From Dyella japonica A8 (GTDB taxonomy: Bacteria; Pseudomonadota; Gammaproteobacteria; Xanthomonadales; Rhodanobacteraceae): a DNA stretch of 64,000 nucleotides. The notes beneath the pieces are model-generated. The model did not search any database. It had not been told where the DNA came from and was given only the letters and a program-made list of their open reading frames with translations. The stretch spans positions 1,364,001 through 1,428,000 of the forward strand of contig NZ_CP008884.1 in assembly GCF_000725385.1 (NCBI RefSeq), written 5' to 3'. The translations under genes and the position numbers were made by a program. This document shows positions 1 through 8,606 of this stretch, in pieces; within the stretch, counting starts at the first letter, position 1; every line of letters starts with the position of its first letter.

Positions 1-1
1 T

Positions 2-904
2 GCTGCGGTGGACGAGGTCTATCGCACCTGCGGCGCGGGCGTGGAATCGCGCTGGTTCCCGGTGCTGCGCTTCCTCTGGGAGAACGGCGAAACCACCGTC
101 AGCGACGTGGCGCAGGCCATCGGGCAGACCCATTCGGCCGTCAGCCAGCTGGCGGACAAGCTGGTGGACGCGGGCCTGGTTTGTCGCAACAAGGACATCC
201 TGGATGGTCGCCGCAGCCTGCTGGCGCTGACTGACCAGGGGCGATCCAGCCTCGCCGCGCTGGGGCCGATCTGGGTGGCGGTACGCCGGGGCATCGTGAA
301 ATCGCTGGGCGAACAGGGCCTGGAGACGCTGCTGGACGCCTTGGCGGCCACGGAAGCCGCGCTGCAGGAGCGCCCGGTGGTCGACGCCATGCTCGCCGAG
401 CATGCGGTGCTGGCGTCGGCGTCGCTGGAAGTCGTGCCCTATGCGCCGGCGCTGAAGGAGCATTTCTACCGGCTCAATGCGCAATGGCTGGAGCGGCACT
501 TCCGCATCGAGGACATCGACCGGGAGATGCTGGGCGACCCGGAACGCTACGTCCTCACACCGGGCGGCGCCATCTTCTTCGCCCGCCTGGACGGCGAGGT
601 CATCGGCACCTGTGCGTTGCTGCACGAATCGCCGGGCGTCTACGAGCTTTCCAAGATGGGGGTGGACGAGACGTTCCGTGGCATGGGCGCCGGGCGCCGC
701 CTGCTGGCGGCGGCGATTGCCGAGTTCCATCGCCGCGGAGGCAAGGAGCTGTTCCTGGAATCCAACAGCCGCCTGAAGACGGCGCTGCGCATGTACGAGC
801 AGGCGGGCTTCGTCATGCAGCCCGCCGTGCGCCCCGGCTCGCATTACGAGCGGGCGGATGTCTACATGGTGTACCAGCCCGTGCAGCAGGGCGCCGGGGG
901 CTGA
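2..904 (+). CDS. MarR-type HTH / GNAT acetyltransferase fusion protein (5' partial)
   Basis: The reading frame is open from the window edge, so the true start lies upstream; the GTG at position 8 is only the first visible candidate. Visible residues 1 to about 105 form a MarR winged helix: recognition helix around SAVSQLADKL, then a wing containing KDILDGRRSL. Residues of about 145 to 290 form a GNAT acetyltransferase with the acetyl-CoA loop RGMGAGRRLL and a typical C-terminal FLESNSRLKTALRMYEQAGF segment. This two-domain architecture is a known family, but its substrate is generally unknown. It probably acts in the cytoplasm, either as a regulator with a sensing GNAT domain or as a small-molecule acetylase. 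It converges on clp across a shared terminator. The domain calls are secure and the function is not. Confidence 0.85.
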   Translation, partial: AAVDEVYRTCGAGVESRWFPVLRFLWENGETTVSDVAQAIGQTHSAVSQLADKLVDAGLVCRNKDILDGRRSLLALTDQGRSSLAALGPIWVAVRRGIVKSLGEQGLETLLDALAATEAALQERPVVDAMLAEHAVLASASLEVVPYAPALKEHFYRLNAQWLERHFRIEDIDREMLGDPERYVLTPGGAIFFARLDGEVIGTCALLHESPGVYELSKMGVDETFRGMGAGRRLLAAAIAEFHRRGGKELFLESNSRLKTALRMYEQAGFVMQPAVRPGSHYERADVYMVYQPVQQGAGG

Positions 905-920
905 GCGGCGCCCGCCCATG

Positions 921-951
921 AAAAAGCCCGGCCGGAGCCGGGCTTTTTTTT
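921..951. terminator. bidirectional intrinsic terminator between convergent genes
   Basis: A perfect 12-bp stem (AAAAAGCCCGGC against its complement) has a CGGA loop and is flanked by A and T runs on both sides. It lies between the stop codons of the convergent MarR-GNAT gene and clp, so it can end transcription from either side. Confidence 0.9.
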
Positions 952-967
952 GCCGTTGGCGGGTGGC

Positions 968-1720
968 TCAGCGCGTGCCGCGCACCACGATGGTCTTGCC
1001 CGCCACGTCGATCATGCCCTGCTCCTCGAGCTGCTTGAGCACGCGGCCCACCATTTCGCGCGAGCAGCCCACGATGCGGCTCACTTCCTGGCGGGAGATG
1101 CGGATCTGGGTGCCGTCCGGATGGGTCATCGCATCCGGCTCCTGGCACAGGTCCAGCAGGGTCTTGGAGATGCGGTTGGTGACGTCCATGAAGGCCATGC
1201 GGCTGACCTGGCGCGAGGTGCGCAGCAGGCGGTGGGTCAGCTGGGAGCCGATGGCGAACAGGATCTTCGGGCATTCCTCGCGCAGCGGGCCTTCCATCAG
1301 CTGGAACAGGCGTTCGTAGCTGATCTCGGCCATTTCGCAGGCGGTGCGGGTGCGCACCATGGATTCGCGCTGGGCCTGCTCGACGAACAGGCCCATCTCG
1401 CCGATGAACTGGCCACGGCTCAGGTAAGCCAGGATCAGCTCGCGCCCCTGTTCATCTTCGGTGCAAACGGCCAGCGAGCCGTCCACGATGTAATAAAGCG
1501 TATTGGCGGGATCGCCCGGACGGATGATCGCGGTCTTGCCCGGGTAGCGCCGGCGATGGCAAAGCGCAAGAAAACGCTCCATCGAGGCCGGGTCCGGCGC
1601 AAAGTTGGCTGGCGCCTGAGAACGTTCAAAGGCTTGTTGTAGCTGATATTTGAGTTGCGCCACGTTAGATCCCATAGATTCAAACGGGGGGCGCAAGCGT
1701 CCCCCGATAGTCCGATCCAT
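968..1720 (-). CDS. clp: Clp-like CRP/FNR-family global regulator
   Basis: This 250-residue protein has an N-terminal cyclic-nucleotide-binding fold (about residues 40-150, with RPGDPANTLYYIV and GEMGLF) and a C-terminal winged helix whose recognition helix is SRQEVSRIVGCSREMVGRVL. It closely resembles Xanthomonas Clp, the CRP homologue that binds c-di-GMP and controls virulence and extracellular enzymes. The Glu of GEMGLF, equivalent to E. coli CRP E72 and reported as important for c-di-GMP binding in Clp, is retained. The Arg-Ser pair that contacts cAMP in CRP is not. The start at 1720 is chosen because GGAGG lies 5 nt upstream; an internal ATG at 1675 has no Shine-Dalgarno sequence. It is divergent from speD. 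Ligand specificity is inferred. Confidence 0.9.
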   Translation of the reverse strand: MDRTIGGRLRPPFESMGSNVAQLKYQLQQAFERSQAPANFAPDPASMERFLALCHRRRYPGKTAIIRPGDPANTLYYIVDGSLAVCTEDEQGRELILAYLSRGQFIGEMGLFVEQAQRESMVRTRTACEMAEISYERLFQLMEGPLREECPKILFAIGSQLTHRLLRTSRQVSRMAFMDVTNRISKTLLDLCQEPDAMTHPDGTQIRISRQEVSRIVGCSREMVGRVLKQLEEQGMIDVAGKTIVVRGTR

Positions 1721-1941
1721 TCCCCCCTCCGGGCATTATGGCAAAGTAACCTAATCAGCCGAAGGTTCAGTTTTCCCTTTTTTTGCCGCATACTTCACGG
1801 TCTTTCGGACGCGATCCCTTTGTCGCGCTCCGGTCACAAGGGTCGTGGAAGCTTCCCGCTTTCACGTTCAATTATCTAGCGGGGACCCTTGTAGCTAACC
1901 CGCCCTCTGCTAATGGCCCCTTCCCGGCCTGGAGAGTCGCT

Positions 1942-2727
1942 GTGGTGAAACCGCTTCCGCGCCTGCGTCTGCAGGGCTTCAACAATTTGACCAAGGCACT
2001 GAGCTTCAACATCTACGACATCTGCTATGCGGTGTCCGAAGAGCAGCGCCAGCGCTATATCGAATACATCGATGAGCAGTACGACGCCGACCGTCTCACC
2101 CAGATCCTGACGGATGTGGCCGAGATCATTGGCGCCAACATCCTGAACATTGCACGCCAGGACTACGATCCGCAAGGCGCCTCCGTCACGATCCTCATCT
2201 CTGAGGAGCCCGTGGTGGAGAAGCTGGGCCGCGACACCATCTCCGACGCCGTGGTCGCGCACCTGGACAAGAGCCACATCACCGTCCATACCTACCCGGA
2301 AACGCATCCGCACAACGGCATCGCGACCTTCCGCGCGGACATCGACGTGGCCACCTGTGGCGTCATCTCGCCGCTGAAGGCCCTGAACTACCTGATCGAC
2401 AGCTTCGAGTCGGATATCGTTATCGCCGACTACCGCGTGCGCGGCTTCACGCGCGACGTGAAGGGCAAGAAGCACTTCATCGACCACAAGATCAACTCGG
2501 TGCAGGACTATCTGGCCAAGCACATCCGCCAGAAGTACGAGATGTTCGACGTGAACGTGTATCAGGAAAACATGTTCCACACGAAGATGCACATCAAGGA
2601 CTTCGACCTTGATACCTACCTCTTCGAGGCGCATGCCGACGACCTTTCGTTCAAGGAGCGCCAGCGCATCGAGTCGCTGCTGCGTCGCGAGATCGAGGAG
2701 TTGTTCCACGGCCGCAACCTGATGTGA
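1942..2727 (+). CDS. speD: S-adenosylmethionine decarboxylase proenzyme
   Basis: SpeD decarboxylates S-adenosylmethionine to supply aminopropyl groups for spermidine synthesis. The 261-residue product matches the long proteobacterial SpeD class. The self-cleavage site is visible as Lys110-Ser111 in [12 protein letters not shown]; Ser111 becomes the pyruvoyl cofactor of the alpha chain. Conserved blocks such as [20 protein letters not shown] and the C-terminal EELFHGRNL are intact. The frame is open further upstream, but the GTG at 1942 has GGAG 7 nt before it and gives the family's MVKPLPRL N-terminus. It is transcribed away from clp and followed by a strong terminator. Confidence 0.95.
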   Translation: MVKPLPRLRLQGFNNLTKALSFNIYDICYAVSEEQRQRYIEYIDEQYDADRLTQILTDVAEIIGANILNIARQDYDPQGASVTILISEEPVVEKLGRDTISDAVVAHLDKSHITVHTYPETHPHNGIATFRADIDVATCGVISPLKALNYLIDSFESDIVIADYRVRGFTRDVKGKKHFIDHKINSVQDYLAKHIRQKYEMFDVNVYQENMFHTKMHIKDFDLDTYLFEAHADDLSFKERQRIESLLRREIEELFHGRNLM

Positions 2728-2729
2728 CG

Positions 2730-2760
2730 AAAAACCCGCCGAAAGGCGGGTTTTTCTTTT
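2730..2760 (+). terminator. intrinsic terminator of speD
   Basis: A 10-bp stem (AAAACCCGCC against GGCGGGTTTT) with a GAAA tetraloop and a T-rich tail starts just after the speD stop codon. Confidence 0.9.
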
Positions 2761-2833
2761 CTCCCTTCCCGCGCTTGCGCGGCAAGATTGGAGTCATGGG
2801 GCGGCGAGTTGGCGTTTGCGATGGCGCGTGTAT

Positions 2834-2958
2834 CCCTCACCGTCATTCCCGCGAAAGCGGGAATCCAGTGTCTTTCGCCGCACCCTAAAAGGCGCTGGAT
2901 GACCAGCCCTTCGGCTGTTGAAAGACACCTCCCGCTTTCGCGGGAATGACGGTGAGGG
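2834..2958. repeat. REP-like composite inverted repeat
   Basis: A 29-nt arm at 2834-2862 is perfectly repeated in inverted orientation at 2930-2958. Each arm also contains its own small palindrome (TCCCGCGAAAGCGGGA). A second inverted pair, GTGTCTTTC at 2868-2876 and GAAAGACAC at 2920-2928, lies inside. This is the layout of a REP doublet (BIME-like). It fills most of the gap between the convergent speD and coq7 genes and contains no gene. Confidence 0.85.
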
Positions 2959-2997
2959 GCACATAGGGCTTGGGAACCTTGGGGGCGATGCGGAGCC

Positions 2998-3639
2998 TCA
3001 AACCCTGTACGCCACGGCCTTCATCACCATCGACGTCAAATGCATCACCCCCGGGATCGGAAACGGCAGATCGATGCCCCCACGCTCCCGCGCGTTATGC
3101 GCATGCCGGATCTCCTCCGCCTGCATCTGTGTCAGCACAGCACGCGAGCGCTCATCCTGCGGGGGAAGTTTGTCGAGGTGCTCTTCCAGGTGCGCTTCCA
3201 CCTGGCGCTCCGTTTCCACCACGAAACCCAGGCTCACCGGATCGCCGGCGAGGGCCGCGAGCGCCCCGATGGCATAGCTGCCCGCATACCACAGCGGATT
3301 GAACAGGCTGGGGCGGCTGTCCAGCTCCTTCAGGCGGTCGGCGCACCAGGCGAGGTGGTCGGTTTCCTCGGCGGCGGCGTGCAGCAAGTGTTCGCGGGTG
3401 TCTTCATTGCGCGCGAGCGCCGCCTGTCCGTCGTAAAGCGCCTGCGCGCAGACCTCGCCCGTGTGGTTGATGCGCATGAGCCCGGCGGCGTGGCGGCGCT
3501 CGGCATCATCCATATCCGTTTCGTCGAAGGCGTCGGCGGGCGAGGGGCGGGCGGCTTCCGGGGCACCGGACACGGTTTCCAGCGCGCGCTCAATGCCGGC
3601 CAGCAGACGGTCGAGCGGGGAAAGCGTGCGTGCGTTCAT
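2998..3639 (-). CDS. coq7: Demethoxyubiquinone hydroxylase (Coq7 family)
   Basis: Coq7 is the membrane-associated di-iron enzyme that hydroxylates demethoxyubiquinone in ubiquinone synthesis, replacing the flavin enzyme UbiF in many proteobacteria. The 213-residue product has the family's iron ligands in order: the Glu of [14 protein letters not shown], the EETDH motif, [10 protein letters not shown] and the EEIRH motif near the C-terminus. The start at 3639 is preceded by GGAGGT with 6-nt spacing. Its ATG overlaps the stop codon of the upstream Fe-S oxidoreductase gene (ATGA), so the two are probably translated together. This pairing suggests a quinone-linked oxidation upstream, but that is inference. 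Confidence 0.94.
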   Translation of the reverse strand: MNARTLSPLDRLLAGIERALETVSGAPEAARPSPADAFDETDMDDAERRHAAGLMRINHTGEVCAQALYDGQAALARNEDTREHLLHAAAEETDHLAWCADRLKELDSRPSLFNPLWYAGSYAIGALAALAGDPVSLGFVVETERQVEAHLEEHLDKLPPQDERSRAVLTQMQAEEIRHAHNARERGGIDLPFPIPGVMHLTSMVMKAVAYRV

Positions 3640-4874
3640 GGGGAAACCTCCAGTTGCTGTGCCAGCAGCGTGAGTGGATGCAGGTGCGGCCAATGCCGGC
3701 CTTGCTCATCCATGCCTGCGGACAGGTGCAGGCGGCAACCGATATTGGACGACAACAGCTGCTGCGGCGCCAAGGTGGTGATCTGTCCCAGTACGCCATC
3801 GCGCAAGCGCGCCGCACGCTCCGGGAATTCCAGCATGTGCACGCCAGCGGCACCGCAGCAGTGCGGCGGGCGCGGCACCACGGCGACATCCAGTGACGGC
3901 ACCTTCGCCAGCAGCTTCTGCAGATCGGATTCGCTGCGCGCCACGTTGAGCTGCGTACACGGCAGGTGCAGCGCAACGCGTCGTTCCAGCGGCCGGAAGG
4001 TCAGCCGGTCGATGCGGCCTGCGAGCAAGGCCACTGGATCGGTCACGGCAACGTCGGGCAATGCGCGTCGCAGCGTACCCAGGCAACCGGGCGTGACGGT
4101 GATGAGTTGATCCGCGCCAGACTGCTTCCAGCTCTCGCGCACGCGTTCGGCCAAACGGTCGGCGGTGCTCATGTCACCGCCATGCAGATCCATGGCGCCG
4201 CAGCAGAAGGCAGGGAGGCGTGCGACCCGGTAGCCGGCAGCCTGCAGCAAGACGATGGCTGCACGCTCTGCCGCCTCGTCTTCGACGCTCGCCACGCAAC
4301 CGGGGAAGATCGCCACGGTACCTTGCCCGGCATCATTGGTCTTGGCGGCTGCTGCCAAGACACCATCATCGGTGTCCGGCCAGGTTTCCAGGGCGGCTCG
4401 CCACGCCGAGTTTGCCGGCAGGCGGTCGGCCAGGCGCGACTTCCAGCGCTGCAGTCCCGTGGCGTCCGCCAGCCGCGAGGCAAGACGTAGCAGCGTCGGC
4501 TGCCTGAGCATCGCCAGCAACGCGCGGGGGCGTTCCGGCGCCGGACCGATCAGGGCGCGTGTTTCCACCAGCAGCTCGTCGTATTTGACGTTGGCCGGGC
4601 ACACGCGCTGGCAGTTGAGGCAGCCCAGGCAGTGATCCAGATGGATACGCAGGGCGGCGGTGGGCTCGGCATCGCCCCGGGCGAGCGCCGCGGCGATGGC
4701 GATGCGACCGCGCGGGGACTCCGCTTCGTTGCCATCCAGCCCATAGGTGGGGCAGGTCGGCAGGCACAGGCCACACTGCACGCACTGGTCGGCGAGGGCG
4801 GCTATCTTCTGTTTTCGAGTGTGGGGGGGCTTTTCAAGCGCCATGGTGATCATGCTATCATTGCCAGCTCGCAT
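3636..4874 (-). CDS. GlcF-like (Fe-S)-binding oxidoreductase subunit
   Basis: The product resembles GlcF, the iron-sulfur subunit of glycolate oxidase. Two ferredoxin-type 4Fe-4S motifs are visible: [12 protein letters not shown] (Cys31, 34, 37, 41) and [12 protein letters not shown] (Cys82, 85, 88, 92). Two CCG-type domains follow: FPGCVAS with FCCGAMD, and LPCTQ with HCCGAAG. No flavin subunit (GlcD/GlcE) is adjacent, so its partner and substrate are not shown here. The outermost ATG at 4874 is given, but ATGs at 4853 and 4844 are equally possible and none has a good Shine-Dalgarno sequence. It is co-transcribed with coq7 and divergent from rplM. Confidence 0.82.
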   Translation of the reverse strand: MRAGNDSMITMALEKPPHTRKQKIAALADQCVQCGLCLPTCPTYGLDGNEAESPRGRIAIAAALARGDAEPTAALRIHLDHCLGCLNCQRVCPANVKYDELLVETRALIGPAPERPRALLAMLRQPTLLRLASRLADATGLQRWKSRLADRLPANSAWRAALETWPDTDDGVLAAAAKTNDAGQGTVAIFPGCVASVEDEAAERAAIVLLQAAGYRVARLPAFCCGAMDLHGGDMSTADRLAERVRESWKQSGADQLITVTPGCLGTLRRALPDVAVTDPVALLAGRIDRLTFRPLERRVALHLPCTQLNVARSESDLQKLLAKVPSLDVAVVPRPPHCCGAAGVHMLEFPERAARLRDGVLGQITTLAPQQLLSSNIGCRLHLSAGMDEQGRHWPHLHPLTLLAQQLEVSP

Positions 4875-4891
4875 CCCACCGGTCGGTGGGC

Positions 4892-4920
4892 TTGCGCGAT
4901 TGATGAAAACTCCGTTATCA
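4892..4920 (+). promoter_or_regulatory. candidate sigma70 promoter for rplM-rpsI
   Basis: TTGCGC at 4892-4897 and TTATCA at 4915-4920 are separated by exactly 17 nt, about 65 nt upstream of the rplM start. The leader that would result includes a small hairpin, CCGCC/GGCGG at 4952-4966. In E. coli, L13 represses its own operon through the leader; whether that applies here is not shown. Confidence 0.5.
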
Positions 4921-4984
4921 TCTCGCGCCTTTGTTCCACCGATTATGTGTACCGCCCATGTGGCGGCAGCCCAGGTATTCTGAA

Positions 4985-5413
4985 ATGAAAACGTTCAGCG
5001 CCAAGCCGGAAAGCGTCAAGCGCGATTGGTTCGTGATCGACGCCACCGATAAGACGCTCGGTCGTCTCTCGACCGAGATCGCCCGCCGTCTGCGCGGCAA
5101 GCACAAGCCGGAATTCACCCCGCACGTCGACACCGGCGATTACATCGTCGTGGTCAACGCCGAGAAGGTGGCCGTCACCGGTGCCAAGCTGGACGACAAG
5201 ATGTACCACCGCTTCACCGGCTACGTCGGCAACCTGAAGACCACGAGTCTCAAGGACATGCTGGCTACGCACCCGGAGCGCGTCATCGAAATCGCCGTCA
5301 AGGGCATGCTGCCGAAGAACCCGCTGGGCCGTGCGATGTACCGCAAGCTCAAGGTGTACGGCGGTGCCGAGCACCCGCATACCGCACAGCAGCCGCAGGC
5401 GCTGGAAATCTAA
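4985..5413 (+). CDS. rplM: 50S ribosomal protein L13
   Basis: L13 is an early-assembly protein of the large ribosomal subunit. The 142-residue product is full length and shows the family blocks: [35 protein letters not shown] and the MLPKNPLGR motif. The ATG at 4985 gives the standard MKTFSAKP N-terminus, although the frame is open a further 54 nt upstream. It is the first gene of the conserved rplM-rpsI operon, with rpsI 9 nt downstream. Confidence 0.97.
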   Translation: MKTFSAKPESVKRDWFVIDATDKTLGRLSTEIARRLRGKHKPEFTPHVDTGDYIVVVNAEKVAVTGAKLDDKMYHRFTGYVGNLKTTSLKDMLATHPERVIEIAVKGMLPKNPLGRAMYRKLKVYGGAEHPHTAQQPQALEI

Positions 5414-5422
5414 GGAACCATC

Positions 5423-5816
5423 ATGGCTATCCAGCAGAACTACGGCACCGGCCGCCGCAAGACCTCCGCTGCTCGCGTGTTCCTGCGCAAGGGCACCGGC
5501 GCGATCACCGTCAACGGCAAGACCCTCGACCAGTTCTTCGGTCGTGAGACGTCGCGCATGATCGTTCGTCAGCCGCTCGAGCTGATCGAAGCGACCGACA
5601 AGTTCGACGTGAACGTCACCGTCGCTGGCGGCGGCATCACCGGCCAGGCCGGCGCGATCCGTCTCGGCATCGCCCGCGCCCTGATCGAATACGACGAAAA
5701 CCTGAAGTCCCAGCTCTCGCAAGGCTGGCTTCGTGACCCGCGACGCCCGCGAGGTCGAGCGCAAGAAGGTCGGTCTCCACAAGGCCCGCCGCGCTACCCA
5801 GTTCTCGAAGCGCTAA
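5423..5816 (+). CDS. rpsI: 30S ribosomal protein S9, apparent frameshift near 5717
   Basis: S9 is a head protein of the small subunit; its C-terminal tail reaches the P-site tRNA. Residues 1 to about 98 match the family ([14 protein letters not shown], then [13 protein letters not shown]). At 5711-5720 the frame then breaks. Removing one base, for example T5717, restores the expected [19 protein letters not shown] and the conserved terminal SKR, ending at the TAA at 5814-5816 with the normal 130 residues. As written, the frame runs on to 5920 and into the tRNA gene. An intact S9 tail is important in all known bacteria, so a sequencing or assembly error is most likely. AAGGA lies 8 nt before the ATG. 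Confidence 0.93.
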
Positions 5817-5870
5817 TCACGCTTCGACTGGCCGGTGCATCAAGTCAGAGCGCACCGCTCAGCAGGGTTT

Positions 5871-5944
5871 TGGGAGATCGTCTAACGGTAGGACAACGGA
5901 CTCTGACTCCGTTTATCTAGGTTCGAATCCTAGTCTCCCAGCCA
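5871..5944 (+). tRNA. tRNA-Gln (anticodon CUG)
   Basis: The cloverleaf is complete. The 7-bp acceptor stem is TGGGAGA (5871-5877) with TCTCCCA (5934-5940). The anticodon stem ACGGA/TCCGT encloses the loop CTCTGAC, which puts CTG in the anticodon position (reads CAG, glutamine). The T loop is TTCGAAT, the discriminator base is G5941, and CCA is encoded at 5942-5944. It follows rpsI and is closed by a terminator. Confidence 0.96.
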
Positions 5945-5948
5945 AAAA

Positions 5949-5980
5949 CAAAAAGCCCGCCTCAGTGGCGGCTTTTTGTT
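5949..5980 (+). terminator. intrinsic terminator after tRNA-Gln
   Basis: ACAAAAAGCC-CGCC pairs with GGCG-GCTTTTTGT around a short loop, with one imperfection in the stem, and a long T-run follows. It begins 4 nt after the encoded CCA. Confidence 0.85.
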
Positions 5981-5998
5981 TTTTGATCTGGGAGGGTC

Positions 5999-6170
5999 AG
6001 GAGGCGGGCCTCGTTCGACAAATTCGTCTGGAACGAATTTGGACAGCGCACAGCGCTGGCCCCGTAGCGCGCAGCGCGGAGGGGTGAGCCCCATGGATGG
6101 GGCGAACAATCCTAGTCGCGCACGTTTGCGATCCCTCACAAAGAGCCCGCCTTGTTGGCGGGCTTTTTGT
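5999..6170 (+). other. gene-free stretch with stacked hairpins and a second terminator
   Basis: No gene is visible here. The stretch holds several short inverted repeats: CAAATTCGT with ACGAATTTG near 6020-6044, AGCGC-rich pairs, and GAGCCCC/GGGGC near 6090-6107. A degenerate copy of the tRNA 3' half (around CGAACAATCCTAG, 6102-6116) follows. A second intrinsic terminator lies at 6144-6169: AGCCCGCC, TTGTT loop, GGCGGGCT and a T-run. The order 'tRNA 3' end then terminator' appears twice, which suggests an old duplication or an integration scar. Confidence 0.5.
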
Positions 6171-6244
6171 TCTCGATTGGAAAAGCCGAAAGACTCTCTA
6201 TCGTTCCCCAACATCTTCCCAAACGAATTCCCTGCCGCCCACCC

Positions 6245-7341
6245 TCACCGCGTCACCAACATCGGCACCCGCCCACTCACCGCATGCCTTTGATTGACGC
6301 TCGTCATCACCAGAATGATCAGCGAATCGTCGAAGCTGACCTCGACCCCCCCCCGATCGTCTTGAAGGCAGGCAGCGGACGCATGGTGGCCTTGCCTGAG
6401 GCGTCGATGCGATAGAGGCCGTCCGTGCCGGCAGCCCATAGCGACCCTCCGCTGGCGATGAGGCCAAAGAACGGCGTCGTCTCTTTCGAGGGGGCATTCC
6501 TGAAGAACTCCGCCCCGAAAGCACTGACGTAGGGTTTGGCGTAGAGCTCGCGAATGTCGTTGCCGCATACCTGGACGATCCGGCCGTGCGCCATCATGTG
6601 GACGAGGCCGACGGCAACAGCCAGGCATCGTGGATTCCAGGGTTCGGCGGTGATGCCGTTGACGGGATCGCAAGCGCCATTGAGCGGTCCGCTGCAGATA
6701 TCGGCACCCTTGCGCTCGATAGGTGTCACCGTGCCCGTGAGCCGATCGATGCGTTGCAGGCCACCGCCCCATTCGCCGCCGTTGATGGCGACGTAGAGTG
6801 CGCCTTCATCGTCATACGTGGCGCTGACGATACCGGGAGGCAGCGTCCCTTGAAGGTCCACGCTGCGCGTCCGGCCTTGGCCGTCCATCTCGATCAAGCG
6901 TGTGTGCGAAAGCAGGGTCGTCATCCCGCTGTCCGCGCACCTCATGGCGATGAGGCGGTCATCATGACGCGGCACATCGCCGGTCGTCGCCCATGTCCCA
7001 TTGGCGGCGCGCGTTCGAATGGTCCATGCGGTTGCTTCCTCACCGGTGACCACTTGAGGCTGCCCATGGGATACGCACAGGTCGAGCGCGGGTTCGGGAA
7101 GATGCTGTGGCTCGCGCTCGCTTCCGGAGGGCTCGATGGCGGACAGTTCACCCGCATCGGAAAGGAGCCAGAGCCGGCCGTCGACAAAGACCGCGCGGAT
7201 CAACGAGGATTCCTGGCCTGCGCGGACAGGTTCCACCGCATTCGCGCTTCTGGGTAGGAGCAGGGCCCATAGCAGCCCGACGGTGACGAGAGTGGTGGCT
7301 CTGGATAACACGGACCATCGCGCAAAGCGTGCCTGCCGCAT
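6245..7341 (-). CDS. secreted protein of unknown function, frameshifted at a 9-C tract
   Basis: The product starts with a clear Sec signal peptide (a basic MRQARFARW N-region, a TLVTVGLLWALLL core, and cleavage after SANA). About 320 residues follow with repeated short beta-strand-like blocks (VFVDGRLWLLSDAGELSAIE, LYRIDASGK) that suggest a beta-propeller-like fold. No known family is recognised. At 6346-6354 the plus strand has nine C residues. As written, the frame then ends quickly at about 6319. A one-base gain or two-base loss in this tract restores a natural ending with VEVSFDDSLIILVMTS and a stop at 6245. This is either a homopolymer sequencing error or a phase-variable tract. ATG 7341 is chosen because it starts the signal peptide. 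Confidence 0.6.
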
Positions 7342-7412
7342 ATCGCCTCCTTGTCGTGCGTCGAGGATAAGCGAGGCCGTGGCGGTTTGCGCGGGGCATG
7401 GCCCTGAAAGCA

Positions 7413-7438
7413 AAACGCCGCCCACGAGGGCGGCGTTT
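7413..7438 (-). terminator. intrinsic terminator of the rpiA transcript
   Basis: A perfect 11-bp stem (AAACGCCGCCC and its complement) has a 4-nt loop. In the minus direction it runs into TTTTGCTTTC. It lies between rpiA and the start of the secreted-protein gene. Confidence 0.8.
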
Positions 7439-7472
7439 CATCATGCTCGGCACAGCCGGGCCGGCAAAGCGA

Positions 7473-8111
7473 TCACATCTCGCGATCACCCACCAGCACC
7501 ACATCCGCCGGCCGGCGCGCAAACAGACCCACGGTGACGATGCCGGGAAGCTGGTTGAGGTCGTTTTCCAGCGCCACCGGGTCGGTGATCTGCCAGCCGT
7601 GCACGTCGATCACCCAGTTGCCGTTGTCGGTGACCACGCCGTCGCGCCACACCGGGTTGCCGCCGCGCTTGACGATCTCGCGGCCGATCAGGCTGCGCGC
7701 CATGGGAATCACTTCGATGGGCAGCGGAAACTTGCCCAGCAGGGGCACCTGCTTGCTCGAATCGATGATGCAGACGAACTTGTCGCTGGCCTCGGCGATG
7801 ATCTTCTCGCGCGTGAGCGCGGCGCCGCCGCCCTTGATGAGGCGCTTGTGCGGGTCGCATTCGTCGGCGCCATCCACGTAAAGCGTGAGGCGGCCCGTGG
7901 CGTTGAGGTCGAGCACGGGAATGCCCACGCGCTTGAGGTGCGCGGTGGACTGCTCCGAGCTGGACACGGCCCCCTGGATGCGATCCTTCAGGTCGGCGAG
8001 GGCATCGATGAAGAAGGCAACGGTGGAGCCGGTGCCGACGCCGACGATGGCGCCTTCCTCGACGTAGCGGATGGCGGCTTCACCGGCCTGGCGTTTTTCG
8101 TTGGCGCTCAT
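7473..8111 (-). CDS. rpiA: Ribose-5-phosphate isomerase A
   Basis: RpiA interconverts ribose-5-phosphate and ribulose-5-phosphate in the non-oxidative pentose phosphate pathway, in the cytoplasm. The 212-residue product has the expected substrate-binding segments: [16 protein letters not shown] near residue 30, [24 protein letters not shown] near residue 85, and a [12 protein letters not shown] block. The ATG at 8111 gives [10 protein letters not shown] and has GGA about 10 nt upstream; a TTG at 8126 is a weaker alternative. It lies 30 nt downstream of the EVE-domain gene on the same strand and is probably co-transcribed with fau and that gene. Confidence 0.95.
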   Translation of the reverse strand: MSANEKRQAGEAAIRYVEEGAIVGVGTGSTVAFFIDALADLKDRIQGAVSSSEQSTAHLKRVGIPVLDLNATGRLTLYVDGADECDPHKRLIKGGGAALTREKIIAEASDKFVCIIDSSKQVPLLGKFPLPIEVIPMARSLIGREIVKRGGNPVWRDGVVTDNGNWVIDVHGWQITDPVALENDLNQLPGIVTVGLFARRPADVVLVGDREM

Positions 8112-8141
8112 GGGCGTTTGTTCCAATAAGGGATGAAAGCG

Positions 8142-8606
8142 TTATTCCATGGCCAGGATGTGGCGCCATTCCTCGGCACCCACCGGCATGACGGAGAGTC
8201 GGTTGCCCTTGCGCACCAGCGCCATCTCGGCGAGTGCGGGGTCGGCCTGCAGTTCCTTGAGCGTGATGGTGCGCTTGAGCTTCTTCACGAACTTCACGTC
8301 CACCAGTATCCAGCGCGGGTTGTCTCGCGAGCTGGCGGCATCGAAGTACTTGCTCTTGGGGTCGAACTGGCTGGGATCGGGGTACGCGTCGGTGGCGACT
8401 TCGGCCACGCCGACGATGCCCGGTTGATCGCAGTTGGAATGGTAGAAGAACACCTTGTCACCCACGCGCATGCCGTCGCGCATGAAATTGCGCGCCTGGT
8501 AGTTGCGTACGCCGTCCCAGTGCTCCTGGCCTTTTTTCTTCAGGTCGTCGATGGAGAAGGCATCCGGCTCGGACTTCATCAGCCAATACTGGGTGTTCTT
8601 GCTCAT
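8142..8606 (-). CDS. EVE domain-containing protein
   Basis: The 154-residue protein is a single EVE domain (PUA-like fold, the family of human THYN1). It shows the typical YWLMKSEPDAFSIDDL start, WDGVRNYQARNFMR and VGDKVFFYHSN. EVE domains are thought to bind modified bases in DNA or RNA; the precise role of this small stand-alone class is not established. Its ATG overlaps the fau stop codon (ATGA), so it is translationally coupled to fau. Placement between fau and rpiA recurs in related genomes, which suggests shared transcription rather than shared chemistry. Confidence 0.9.
   Translation of the reverse strand: MSKNTQYWLMKSEPDAFSIDDLKKKGQEHWDGVRNYQARNFMRDGMRVGDKVFFYHSNCDQPGIVGVAEVATDAYPDPSQFDPKSKYFDAASSRDNPRWILVDVKFVKKLKRTITLKELQADPALAEMALVRKGNRLSVMPVGAEEWRHILAME

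Noticed and set aside
1783..1941. N-terminal extension of the speD reading frame
   Set aside because: The extra 53 codons have no family match, and the GTG at 1942 has a good Shine-Dalgarno sequence and gives the standard N-terminus.
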